DNA of 64,000 nt from Prosopocoilus inquinatus (taxonomy: Eukaryota > Arthropoda > Insecta > Coleoptera > Lucanidae): NCBI GenBank assembly GCA_036172665.1, contig CM069871.1, positions 1,240,001-1,304,000 on the forward strand. Direction: 5' to 3'. Both the position numbers and the translations under genes were made by a program. A model generated the notes under the pieces. It was not told the DNA's origin and made no database searches. It worked only from the letters and a program-made list of their open reading frames with translations. Positions 1 to 12,000 of this stretch are shown piece after piece; positions within the stretch are counted from its first letter, which is position 1; the number at the start of each line of letters is the position of its first letter.

Positions 1-596
1 AGTCCGAGTAAAGACATAACACATTTTATTTTATCTTTAAAAAAAAATTTAACGTAGGACCTACGGAAAATATATATTTTTTTAATTTTGTTACAGTAGT
101 TCAAGAACTCCAGTGTTATCCAAACGACCCGTATTATGTCATGGAATTACCGCGTGATGTCGTGAGATTTTTACCTAAAATAAAAATGTTATTAATTTCA
201 CTTGATGTTTCGACAAGTACCAAGCCACATAATCAAACATAAACTATTTAATATTCTACGTCGCCAACCAAATTATTCCTCGAAAAGTAATTTAATTTAT
301 AAAAAAATAATAATTTACTAATAAATGAAAGCAAAATTTTGCAATGAATATTAATCAGATTTTTGTTAATCAAAATGTAATACTCCTGTAATTTAATATT
401 TAATTAAATTCCTGTGGACATGTGTTAAATTAAATTTTATTATAATTATTACGGTTTTAGTGCTGCTGTTCTTACGGCTCATATTTTTGTATATGTTTAA
501 TAATTTAAGAATTTGGAGAGAAAATTGCGTTCAAAAAAATTGATTTAAAAAAATTCATATTATTTTTTTTCAAACATAGTATACGATTTTTTTTTT
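1..596. other. AT-rich sequence, no feature seen
   Basis: AT-rich sequence with no convincing exon, RNA gene or repeat. Confidence 0.5.
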
Positions 597-1375
597 TTAA
601 TTTTGAAATTCGCCCCCAAATGTTTTCGTTCCTTTTCGAACTCTTCGGGCGATCGTCATTTGTTTTGTTAAGAGTTTCTGAATTCGAAATTCGTCGTCCT
701 CGAATATTTCCATCACATTTTGAATTTTTTTTGTCGCTGTTTGAAACTGCGTTTTGAATTAATCGATTTTTTTTTCTTATTTGTGTATTTTTAATTTCGA
801 AATTCGCCCCCAAATGTTTTCGTTCCCTTTCGAACTCTTCGGGCGATCGTCATTTGTTTTGTCAAGAATTTCTGAATTCGAAATTCGTCGTCCTCGAATA
901 TTTCCATCACATTTTGAATTTTTTTGTCGCTGTTTGAAAGTGCGTTTTGATTTAATCGATTTTTTTTTCTTATTTGCGTATTTTTTATTTTGAAATTCGC
1001 CCCCGAATGTTTTCGTTCCTTTTCGAACTCTTCTGGCGATCGTCATTTGTTTTGTCAAGAGTTTCTGAATTCGAAATTCGTCGTCCTCGAATATTTCCAT
1101 CACATTTTGAATTGTTTTGTCGCTGTTTGAAAGTTCGTTTTGATTTAATCGATTTTTTTTTCTTATTTGTGTATTTTTAATTTTGAAATTCGCCTCCAAA
1201 TGTTTTCGTTCCTTTTCGAACTCTTCTGGCGATCGTCAATTGTTTGTCAAGAGTTTCTGAATTCGAAATACGTCGTCCTCGCATATTTCTATCACATTCT
1301 GGATTTTTTTGTCGCTGTTTGAACTTGCGTTTTGATTTAATCGATTTTTTTCTTACTTGTGTATTTTCTGAAATT
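597..1375. repeat. Tandem array, period about 192 bp
   Basis: About four head-to-tail copies start near 607, 799, 991 and 1186. Each contains AAATTCGCCCCCAAATG, GAACTCTTCKGGCGATCGTC, GAATTCGAAATTCGTCGTCC and a T-rich tail with AATCGATTTTTTTT. The open frames in the array arise from the repeat. Confidence 0.88.
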
Positions 1376-2100
1376 ATTTCTTTTAATTTCGTGAATATTT
1401 GCGTTTGATTTTCTTTCTCTTTATTTCTTTTCCTGTTGAAGCTGTCGTTTTTTTTTCCATTTTCATTTTCATTCATTTTTCCTTTGTCTTTGAAAGAACA
1501 AGACAGAGTCGTTTTGAATTAATCATTTTTTTTTCATATTTGCTTATTTTCTGCAGTTATTTCTTTTTTTTTCTCTCTCTTTCGTAAATTTACGATCGCT
1601 ATTTGCTTTTCTTTCTTTTCGTTTCCTGTTGAAATGATCTTTTTTTCCGTTTTCGTACTGATTACATTTTTGTTTCTTTGTTTGAAAGAATGTCACTTGG
1701 TCGTCTTAAATTAACCGATTTTTTTCTTATTTGCGTATTTTCTGAAATTATTTCCTTGTCTTACGTAAATATTACGATCGCCATTTACTTTTCTTTCTTT
1801 CTTTCTTTCTTTTATTTTCCTGTTATTATTTCATTTTTGTTCTGATTACATTTTCCGACGAAGTGACGAGAACGTTCTCCTTTTTTTTTGTTGTTTGTAT
1901 CATCACGTACGTGTTTATCGAAACTAAATAATCAACAATTATCCGTACCCCTCTCTTTTTTCGCAAATAATTACAGTCGTCATTTGTTTTTTCATATTTT
2001 CTTTTCAAAAATGTTCATTCCGTAAATATCACGTTTAATAATTCGGGAGTTAAGAAGAAAATTGTATTTAAAAAGTCGATTTTAAAAAATTCAAAGAAAG
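1376..2100. repeat. Degenerate T-rich extension of the 192-bp array
   Basis: Three looser copies of a related block (AATTAATCGATTTTTTTC followed by a TTATTTGCGTATTTTCTG segment) occur near 1340, 1515 and 1705. A short CTTT microsatellite lies near 1790-1812. No gene is visible. Confidence 0.6.
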
Positions 2101-3837
2101 ACCATCAACTGCGCGGCGTTTAGAGCTATAAATTCTTTAATTAAGACTAAACCTCATTAAGGACGATGTCCGTAATAATCGGTTCTGAATGAAAAATGCC
2201 ATTGCGAATGCGATGAACAGGCGCTGAAATTTCAGTTTCAGCCGCCGCAGAATTTGCGAAACGTTTATTAATTAGTAAAACTCGTCAGTTCTGCACACGG
2301 GAATGATTTAATCAATTAATTTGATAATGATTTCCAGCAGAAACCGCGGTGTAATTGCATATTTTCAAAATTGATTATCACGTTCAGTCAAATGTACATA
2401 GTAGGTAGGTACAGTTTATTGCGTTACGGAGAATCCTGCTCCTGCGGTTTCATATTTCCTTTTTTTGGCCCAAGGACTCTATAATTATTTGTTCTAATTA
2501 ATTTTGCACTCAGTCCATCTCTGTTTTTAATAAATCCTAAATATGTTAATTGGTACGGTGGGTTTTCTTGAGGCGCGCCAATAATTTTTGAATACACCCC
2601 GTAGATCACAAATTCGATAATTGTATCATTTCTTTTTCAAGGTCAAATTGGATTAAACCTCATAAAAACAAACAGCGCAGTTGCAATCCGAAAAGGAAAC
2701 AACAGGCACAATCGACCGTCTAGAATCGTTAATTATTATCGTTGCCCACCTAAATAATAATTAAATTAACAATGAGATTGTGTTTGTTTGTTTTTTTCTT
2801 CGGCCTGCAATAAGTACCTGCTCATTGTTTATTTTCCGAGCTGGCGAGCACTAGCGGTAATTATTATTTATTATTTATCCGAGTATTAACAAGTTGCAGT
2901 TTTCCCTCTTCCGCAGCAATTAATTAATTAATATGTGCGCGCTCGCTTGGAATTTTTTTTTTATATAATGCACATTAAAACACCAATTTGTAACCTTGAG
3001 AAACTCGCAACATACTTATTTCTTTTGCTTAATTTAAATTGTGCATCTAATTAGTGAATTAATTAGTTTTCACCTTGTACATGACCCCAGTTGGAGTACT
3101 TAACTATTCATTTACTCATTTATTATTTAATCGTTCGGTTATCATTTTTTATTATCATCATACTCGCGCATCGGAAGTTAGATTTGTTTATTGTTATTAA
3201 TTTAATAAATAATAATCAGGTATATCCGATATGCAAATGACCAAGTGAGTTTCTGGCTTTACCGCTCGTTAAAATTTCCTTGCGCTTCGCGAAAGAATTC
3301 TTTTCGAATTCGAAATAAATTTCACCTCTTTAATTACGCTTGTGCATTTTGTTGCTAAACGCAAATTCGTTCGTTTGACGTCACTTCTGTAATAAAATTT
3401 TAATGCGGAAGTAATAACGTCGTAATTAGAAGTGCGTGCTGGTTTGAAGTCGTCGCCTTGCAAGTACTTTTACGGATTCATTATTTTGGACGTGTTGTCT
3501 AAAAATAATTTGAAAGTTGTTTAAAGGCGTCTTAGAAAACGCATATTTAATTTTGAAATGATAGTAATAATTGAATTATTATTGCATTCAGTAATCAAAA
3601 ACGATTTCTAAGGCCTGTAAAACACGCTTTGTCAATTTTGTTAGGCTCGTATGACACGGTGATATTTTCTGTACAAAATTTGCGAAAAACTGACAGAGTA
3701 ATGTCGAATTAACCAATAAACACTCACTATGATAACCTATCTCCGTCACATTATGAAAATTTTTTGCAAATTTTACACAAAAATGTTGACATCGTGTCCC
3801 ACGCGTCACTGCAAAATGCTAACGTTCCACAGCCAAT
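2101..3837. other. AT-rich unique sequence, no gene recognised
   Basis: I see no conserved coding frame. A 61-codon minus-strand frame at 2424-2609 has no recognisable motif and may be a transposon remnant. Confidence 0.45.
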
Positions 3838-4189
3838 CTTTTGTTGGTTAATTTGATACTTCTTCAGTTTTTTAAAGAAAGAAGAAAGAAGAAGAAAGAA
3901 ATTTGTCTTGAAGTCGTCAGTTTGTTTTGTTTTTCGTATAATTTAATTGAAGAAAAAAATCAAAGTTGTCATAAACTGAGCGTTTCTTGTTTTCCATCTT
4001 GGAAAGTCGAAAGTCGTTTTCGTCTCTTGGTTTTGTTTTTTTTTTTTCGATTTCTAAGAAACCGAAATCTGTTCTGAAATCGTCCGCCTTTTGTTTAGGT
4101 ACGTTTTTCATCAAACATTTTACGCAGAGTTCATCATTGTTTTGTGCCCAGAAAGAGATATTTTTGCACTGCGTCTTATTCGGAACAGA

Positions 4190-4930
4190 TCGTCTTTTGT
4201 TTTTCGTCTTTCTACGAAGAAGCGAGCTTAAATGGTTCCTGAAATCGTCCGCCTTTTGTTTTCGGTTTTTTCGTCATTTTCCGGAGAGAAAAATTGACGT
4301 TTTGAACGAATCATTTTTTTTTACTTCGATTTTGTTGGTTGTTCACAATTTGGTAAATAATGATAAGCTGCAATAAACAATTGTTTTTGTTTTTCATCTT
4401 TCTACGAAGAAGCAAGCTTAAATGGTTCCTGAAATCGTCCGCCTTTTGTTTTTGGAAGAAAAATTGACGTCGCGAACAAATCATTTTTTTTAACTTCGAT
4501 TTTGTTGACTGTTCACAATTTGGTAAATAATGATAAGCTGCAATAAACAATTGTTTTTGTTTTTCATCTTTCTACGAAGAAACAAGTTTAAATGGTTTCT
4601 GAAATCGTCCGCCTTTTGTTTTTGGTTTTCGTCATTTCCCCGAAAGAAAAATTGACGTCGCGAACAAATAATTTTTTTTAACTTCGATTTTTTTCGTTGT
4701 TCACAATTTGGTAAATAATGATAAACTGCAATAAACAATTGTTTTTGTTTTTCATCTTTCTACGAAGAAGCAAGCTTATATGGTTCCTGAAATCGTCCGC
4801 CTTTTGTTTTCGGTTTTTCCGTCATTTTCCGGAGAGAAAAATTGACGTTTTGAACAAATCATTTTTTTTTTACTTCGATTTTGTTGGTGGTTCACAATCA
4901 GGTAAATAATGATAAGCTGCAATAAACAAA
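4190..4930. repeat. Tandem array, period about 180 bp
   Basis: Four copies are marked by GATAAGCTGCAATAAACA-type words near 4360, 4540, 4720 and 4910. Each has TTTCTACGAAGAAGCAAGC, GAAATCGTCCGCCTTTTG and AAAATTGACGT. It carries the CGTCYTTTTGTTTT word that recurs across the window. The preceding 3838-4190 is a degraded start of the same family. Confidence 0.87.
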
Positions 4931-5099
4931 GTAGTTACTTCCTCGTTTTGGTGCGTTTTTAATTTATCAACCGGTTTCGATTCTTTTATTTTCATCAGGT
5001 TGCTACCGCCAAAAAATTAATAAATGCTGACATAAATGATGAGAAGAAAGTGTACCTAACGCTGAATATAATCGTTCTTTTTATTTTTGTCATTCCGTC

Positions 5100-6720
5100 T
5101 CATATATTTGAAGAAACTTGTTGCTTCTTGATCGTCTTTTGTTTCGTCTTTCTACGAAGAAACAAGGTGAAACGGTCGGTCTTTTGTTTTCATTTCGTAA
5201 AGCAAGAAAATCGAAATTGTCCTGAACTGAACCTCGCTTGTTTTAGTTTTGTCTCTTGAATCGATCGATCGTCACGTTGTTTTGTTTGTCTTTCTGTGAA
5301 AAAGGACGTCGAAATTTGTCCGGAAATCATTTAGTCTTTTATTTTGTTTTCGTTTTTTTTTTTTTTTAAATTTTATGAAGAAAGAAAATCGAAATTGTCT
5401 CTTTTTTTTGGTCTTGTTTGTCGTCCTATTGCAAAACAAAAACGTTTCTTGTTTTCGTTGTTTGTGTCTTGTCATGAAGGAAGAAGACAGGAAAGCGTCA
5501 GTCTTCTTTTTCTATTTTGTTAAGAAAAAATCGATTTTGTGATGAACTGAACGTTTCTTGTTTTTTTTTTTTTGTTGTTTTGTCGTCTTATCGTGCGAGA
5601 ACAAAGTCGTCTCTTGAATCGATCGCCTTTTGTTTTCGTTGTTTGTCTTTCTGTGAAGAAGGCCGTCCGTCGAAATTTGTTTGGAAGTCATCAGTCGTTT
5701 GTTTTTCTTTTCTTTTTGTGAAGGAAGAAAATCCAAATTGTCATGTTTTGTTTTTTGTTTGTCGGGTTGTTATTGTAAACAAAGCCGTCTCTTGAATCGA
5801 TCGTCTATTGTTTTTGTTGTTCAAGTTTTAGGAAGCATAACGTTGAAATTTGTTTAGAAATCGTCAGTCTTTTGTTTTGTTTTTTTCTATTTTGTTAAGA
5901 AAAAATCGAAATTGTTATGAACTGAACTTTTCTTGTTTTTTTTTGTTTTGTTGTCTTATCGTCTAAACAAGTCGTCTCTTGAATCGATCGTCTTTTGTTT
6001 TCGTTGTTTGTCTTTCTGTGAAGAAGGCCATCCGTCGAAATTTGTTTGGAAGTCTACAGTCGTTTGTTTTGTTTTTGTTTTTCTTTTTTTTTTGTGAAGG
6101 AAGAAAATCCAAATTGTCATGTTTTTTTTGTTTGTCGTGTTGTTATTGTAAACACAGCCGTCTCTTGTTTTTGTTGTTCAACTTTTAGGAAGCATAATGT
6201 TGAAATTTGTTTAGAAATCGTCAGTCTTTTGTTTTTTTTATTTTACAAAGAAAAAATTGACTTGTTTATTTTACAAAGAGAAAATTGTTTCTTGTTTTTG
6301 TTTTGTCTTCTTATCGTGTATCGAACAAAGTCGTCTCTTGTTTTTGTTTTGTCTTTCTGTGAGGGCCGTCGAAATTTGTCTGAAAAATCAGTCTTTTGTT
6401 TTTTGTTTTTTTTTTTTAATAAAGAAAAAGAATCGAAATTGTCGTGATTTGTTTTTGTTTGTCGTCTCATTGCAAACAAGTCGTCTCTTGAATCGGTCGT
6501 CTCTTGTTTTTGTTGTCTTTTTATGAAGAAAGACGTTGAAATTTTTCTGGAAATTGGTCAGTCTTTTGTTTCTTCTGTTTTCATTTTACAATGAAAAATC
6601 GAAATTGTAATGAAATTAACGTCTTTTGTTTTTGTTGAAGAAAGTCGCTTCTTGATCGCCCTTTCTTTTATGTCTCTACGAAAAAAGAAGAGAAAAATTG
6701 ATATTGTCGTGTAACTTTTT
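5100..6720. repeat. Diverged T-rich repeats with TCGTCTTTTGTTTTCG words
   Basis: Blocks such as CTTGAATCGATCGTCTTTTG followed by CGTTGTTTGTCTTTCTGTG recur at roughly 360-bp spacing (near 5615 and 5978) with many shorter partial copies. The Phe/Leu/Cys-rich frames here are composition artefacts. Confidence 0.75.
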
Positions 6721-8204
6721 TAACCGAGGAGACATTTTGACTTTACGTGTACATTAAATTGTGGCAGATGCAATTATTAAGATCTATAAGTTAGTGCAAA
6801 ACAAACAAAAACCCTTGGCTTATAAAAATAGCATAATTGTTTTTTTTTTTTTTGGTTAAGGACGTGGTCACGTAAAAGAATGATTTTGCGGTGAGCTGTT
6901 GGTAGTAGTTTTATAGTTTTCTGCTTAGTACAAGCAAAATTCGGCTAAATTCGTCCGGAAGTTTCGCAAGTATGCGATCACCACGTGAAAAAGAAGACTT
7001 ATGCAACGAGGTCTTTTTTTTGGCGAACATCATGATTGGCATGGGGCAATCAAAAAGCAATCTGGGCTTTTCCATCCAAACAAGCAAAACAGAAATTAAG
7101 TTCGGCCATAATTGGTACCTGCCAAAATTCCCTCCCGGAATTTATGCATTAATAACGCGCGGTCCTCCTTTTTCCGCGGCGCGAAACAATAAATTGCAAG
7201 GCGCAAATGTCAGTCGTAGGTGTACGGACGTGGGCAAGAAAATTAAATAATAATTAAATCAGTAAACGCGTATGTACAACTGTAGAAACAAGTAGTGCAA
7301 TGAAATTCACTTAATTTTATACTAAATACCTAATTTCTAGGTTTTCTTCCGGGTTCGCTAGTCACCAACGACCGCGACTGGACATCAATAACCAATTAGA
7401 CTGCGTCCCTATCCTATAAAAAAAAAACTCCTGTATACCGATAAAGATGTTTTCTAATTGACCGTCAATATTCGGCGACCAGCGAATATGCAGGAAAATC
7501 GGACTTTACCGAACTTTTTCTTTTTTCGAAATGGAAAGGTCTTCCAGGTGTTCGTTCATTGACAAACACATTCATGTTTGTAAGTCAAAAGTTTACAAAA
7601 CCTAAATTCAAACTTAATACCACAACGAAATTCACAGTGAAAAAGAACCAGTTTCTATTACGTATAATATTTAAGAGTTGTTAATTTGCAGCATCTACCA
7701 GAATTTGGAAATTCATATACATAAACAATGCCAAATTAAATTAGATTTTTTGCGTCTGGGTTTGCGATTCCGCAACTGTACCTATTCGAAATTAGTGAAA
7801 TGGTTTTGGGTCAGTGGAACCGGTCCGCCATAAAAATCTGCTAATTTATTTTTTTTTGCTCCCTAATAACGTGCATTAGGAAAAATGTGACTCATGTTAT
7901 GCAAGTCATCCTGTCGCTAATTACCTACACGGTAATATAATAAGTGGGCGAAATTGGAACAAAAAAAAAATTAAAATTTAATAACGCGTTGAGGCCCTTG
8001 CGAGGTACAACAATCACCTTAGTTCCGTTTAATTAACAAAAAGAAAAACATTAGAAAAAAAAATTGTCAGTAAGCATTTTCTTTTTTTTTAAAGATTGCA
8101 TTCGCTCCTTCTTATTCTGCACTTTCTTGCTCTTTTCTTTTTGAATTTAATATTTTGACGACCGAAGTCGATAGTTCCTGTGCGATACTGTTTTTTTTTC
8201 TCTC
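6721..8204. other. Unique sequence, no gene recognised
   Basis: A 92-codon plus-strand frame at 6972-7250 has no motif I recognise and no clear splice context. Otherwise the stretch is AT-rich non-coding. Confidence 0.4.
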
Positions 8205-8328
8205 TTTTAATTCGGAAGAGTACTTTGAAATTTTAGCGCTAAAAGCGAGCTTTGTCATTGCTAGCTGGCCGGAATTGACCAATGACAAAGCTCGTTTTTA
8301 GCGCAAAATTTTCAAAGTGCGAATTAAA
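8205..8328. mobile_element. Short hairpin (MITE-like) element
   Basis: Imperfect inverted repeats of about 50 bp surround a spacer of about 20 bp. TTTTAATTCG...AGCGAGCTTTGTCATTG on the left pairs with CAATGACAAAGCTCG...CGAATTAAAA on the right. No coding capacity; typical of a non-autonomous DNA transposon. Confidence 0.7.
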
Positions 8329-8416
8329 AAAAAAACGGAGTCATTGAAGTTACAGTAAGCCGCAGAAATTGCCCCCCTTTTTAATTAAATCACTTGGCAA
8401 CGCAAATAATTTACGA

Positions 8417-8705
8417 ACAGATAAAACAGCGACACCTACGATCGCTTTTTGACCTAACATTGCAGTAGGATAGACAAATTGAAGCGGATTTGCTCCTAAT
8501 AAGTCCCCCATGCAAGGCGGCCATTCTTGCTGTCAACGCATAATGAAAGTTTTAAAGAAATTTGTTGCAAATCGTTTTTTTCCCAATGCAGTGGGAATGT
8601 CGAGCTATGTCTCTGCTGATGAAGCCCCAAACAGGGCTGAAACAGCTGTAGAGAGGCTGCTCGAGGTTTTCACTGCAATCAAAAACGATTTGCAACAAAT
8701 TTTTT
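8417..8705 (+). mobile_element. Foldback element with hammerhead-like core, copy 1
   Basis: The element begins with ACAGATAAAACAGCGAC and a block with ACGATCGCTTTTTG. It ends in an imperfect stem formed by TTGCAAATCGTTTTT and AAAAACGATTTGCAA. Inside the loop is the core at 8616-8643: CTGATGA, a helix AGCCC/GGGCT, then GAAAC. Related copies lie near 22.9, 26.2, 28.7, 31.4 and 60.0 kb. Confidence 0.7.
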
Positions 8706-8769
8706 CAAATAATTTACCTTTAAAAACAGGAATATTTCCTGACAACCTGAAACTGATGCTCGTAAAACC

Positions 8770-8880
8770 GTAATATCAATATGATTTTGGGCAGAATCTG
8801 AAAATATAAAAAAAATTGCAGGGATTTTACGAACACCCTGCAGAATAAGAAACACTTCCTGGAAGAACAAAAAAGAAGTT
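8770..8880. mobile_element. Fragment related to the 42-kb foldback element
   Basis: Words GATTTTGGGCAGAATCTG, GATTTTACGAACACCCTG and GAATAAGAAACACTTCCTGG match the interior of both arms of the 41.7-43.2 kb foldback pair (near 42000-42070 and 42860-42960). This is therefore a solo fragment of that family. Confidence 0.65.
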
Positions 8881-9079
8881 ACCGTTCAAATCTATCATTT
8901 GCTTTAATTAATTTCATGACATCAAATCACGGCGTGACAGGACTAGACAGGGCAGGACTAAAAACAGGACTCAATCAAAGCGCCCTCTCTTAACCGAAAG
9001 GGAACTGCCCTAACAGTATTTCGTCTTCGCACTGACGTTCTAGGTCACGTTCGCAATCATTTTGGTTTCTAAATTAAAC

Positions 9080-12000
9080 TGAAAAGTCATGGAAGTTATT
9101 CAGAGCGCCGTCTTTCGATCAAAAATTAAAGCAATTTTTAATTCTGATTTCAGATAGCCAAATATCGTGTTTACGTCGAGAGATATTCTTAGCAGTAACT
9201 TCGCTTTCTGCGTTTGCATTTGTTTTAAGGAGATCGAATGTAAAAAAAAACTAAATGCGTCATTGCGAAGATTATTTAGTTAGGGCGCCATCTCTTGGTC
9301 GAAAGGGGAAGCTGTTTAAATCGATTTCATAAAAATTACATTTCGTCGCTGGCGTACCCATCGAGAGCTTCACGTTCTAACTTTATCTTCAAAAGAAATT
9401 TGACTTCTTTTTAATAACTGAGTATTTTCGACGAAAACGAAAGGGACTGTACAGGGATTAAACGAGTTAGATGAACAAAATTAAAGCTATTTTTAATTCT
9501 GATTACAGATAGCTAAATATCGTGTTTACGTCGAGAGATATTCTTAGCAGTAACTTCGCTGTCTGCGTTTGCATTTATTTTAAAGAGATCGAACGTAAAA
9601 AAAAAAACTAAATGCGTCACTGCGAAGATTATTTAGTTAGGGCGCCATCTCTTGGTCGAAAGGGGAAGCTGTTTAAATCGATTTCATAAAAATTACATTT
9701 CGTCGCTGGCGTACCCATCGAGAGCTTCACGTTCTAACTTTATCTTCAAAAGAAATTTGACTTCTTTTTAATAACTGAGTATTTTCGACGAAAACGAAAG
9801 GGACTGTACAGGGATTAAACGAGTTAGATGAACAAAATTAAAGCTATTTTTAATTCTGATTACAGATAGCCAAATATCGTGTTTACGTCGAGAGATATTC
9901 TTAGCAGTAACTTCGCTGTCTGCGTTTGCATTTATTTTAAAGAGATCGAACGTAAAAAAAAAACTAAATGCGTCACTGCGAAGATTATTTAGTTAGGGCG
10001 CCATCTCTTGGTCGAAAGGGGAAGCTGTTTAAATCGATTTCATAAAAATTACATTTCTTCGCTGACGTACCCATCGAGAGCTTCACGTTCTAACTTTATC
10101 TTCAAAAGAAATTTGATTTCTTTTTAATAACTAAGTATTTTCGACGAAAACGAAAGGGACTGTACAGGGATTAAACGAGTTAGATGAACAAAATTAAAGC
10201 TATTTTTAATTCTGATTACAGATAGCTAAATATCGTGTTTACGTCGAGAGATATTCTTAGCAGTAACTTCGCTCTCTGCGTTTGGATTTATTTTAAGGAG
10301 ATCGAACGTAAAAAAAACTAAATACGTCACTGCGGAGATTATTTAGTTAGGGCGCCATCTCTTGGTCGAAAGGGAAAGCTGTTTAAATCGATTTCATAAA
10401 AATTACATTTCTTCGCTGACGTACCCATCGAGAGCTTTACGTTCTAACTTTATCTTCAAAAGAAATTTGGTTTCTTTTTAATAACTAAGTATTTTCGACG
10501 AAAACGAAAGGGATTTTACAGGGATTAAACGAGTTAGATGAACAAAATTAAAGCAATTTTTAATACTGATTTCAGATAGCCAAATATCGTGTTTACGTCG
10601 AGAGATATTCTTAGCAGTAACTTCACCTTCTGCGTTTGCATTTGTTTTAAGGAGATCGAACGTAAAAAAGCTAAATACGTCACTGCGGAGATTATTTAGT
10701 TAGGGCGCCATCTCTTGGTCGAATGGGGAAGCTGTTTAAATCGATTTTTTTAAAATTACATTTCTTCGCTGGCGTACCCATCGAGAGCTTCACGTTCTAA
10801 CTTTTATCTTCAAAAGAAATTTGATTTCTTTTTAATAACTAAGTATTTTCGACGAAAACGAAAAGGATTTTACAGGGATTAAACGAGCTAGATGAACAAA
10901 ATTAAAGCAATTTTTAATTCTGATTTCAGATAGCCAAATATCGTGTTTACGTCGAGAGATATTCTTAGCAGTGACTTCGCTTTCTGCGTTTGCATTTGTT
11001 TTAAGGAGATCGAACGTAAAAAAAAAACTAAATGCGTCACTGCGAAGATTATTTAGTTAGGGCGCCATCTCTTGGTCGAAAGGGAAAGCTGTTTAAATCG
11101 ATTTCGTAAAAATTACATTTCTTCGCTGGCGTACCCATCGAGAGCTTCACGTTCTAACTTTTATCTTCAAAAGAAATTTGATTTCTTTTTAATAACTAAG
11201 TATTTTCGACGAAAACGAAAAGGATTTTACAGGGATTAAACGAGCTAGATGAACAAAATTAAAGCTATTTTTAATACTGATTTCAGATAGCCAAATATCG
11301 TGTTTACGTCGAGAGATATTCTTAGCAGTGACTTCGCTTTCTGCGTTTGCATTTGTTTTAAGGAGATCGAACGTAAAAAAAACTAAATACGTCACTGCGG
11401 AGATTATTTAGTTAGGGCGCCATCTCTTGGTCGAAAAAGGAAGCTGTTTAAATCGATTTCTTAAAAATTACATTTCTTCGCTAGCGTACCCATCGAGAGC
11501 TTCACGTTCTAACTTTATCTTCAAAAGAAATTTGATTTCTTTTTAATAATTAGGAATTTTCGACGAAAACGAAAGGGACTGTACAGGGATTAAACGAGTT
11601 AGATGAACAAAATTAAAGCTATTTTTAATTCTGATTACAGATAGCTAAATATCGTGTTTACGTCGAGAGATATTCTTAGCAGTAACTTCGCTGTCTGCGT
11701 TTGCATTTATTTTAAGGAGATCGAACGTAAAAAAAACTAAATACGTCACTGCGGAGATTATTTAGTTAGGGCGCCATCTCTTGGTCGAAAGGGAAAGCTG
11801 TTTAAATCGATTTCATAAAAATTACATTTCTTCGCTGGCGTACCCATCGAGAGCTTCACGTTCTAATTTTATCTTCAAAAGAAATTTGATTCATTTTTAA
11901 TAACTAAGTATTTTCGACGATAACGAAAGGGACTGTACAGGGATTAAACGAGTTAGATGAACAAAATTAAAGCTATTTTTAATTCTGATTACAGATAGCT

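Noticed and set aside
2424..2609. A minus-strand frame that looks protein-like (ENPPYQLTYLGF).
   Set aside because: Too short and without identifiable homology. It could be a transposon remnant, but I cannot name the family.
6972..7250. A 92-codon frame of balanced composition.
   Set aside because: It starts in plausible sequence but matches no family I know and has no splice or promoter support, so it is mentioned only as unassigned.
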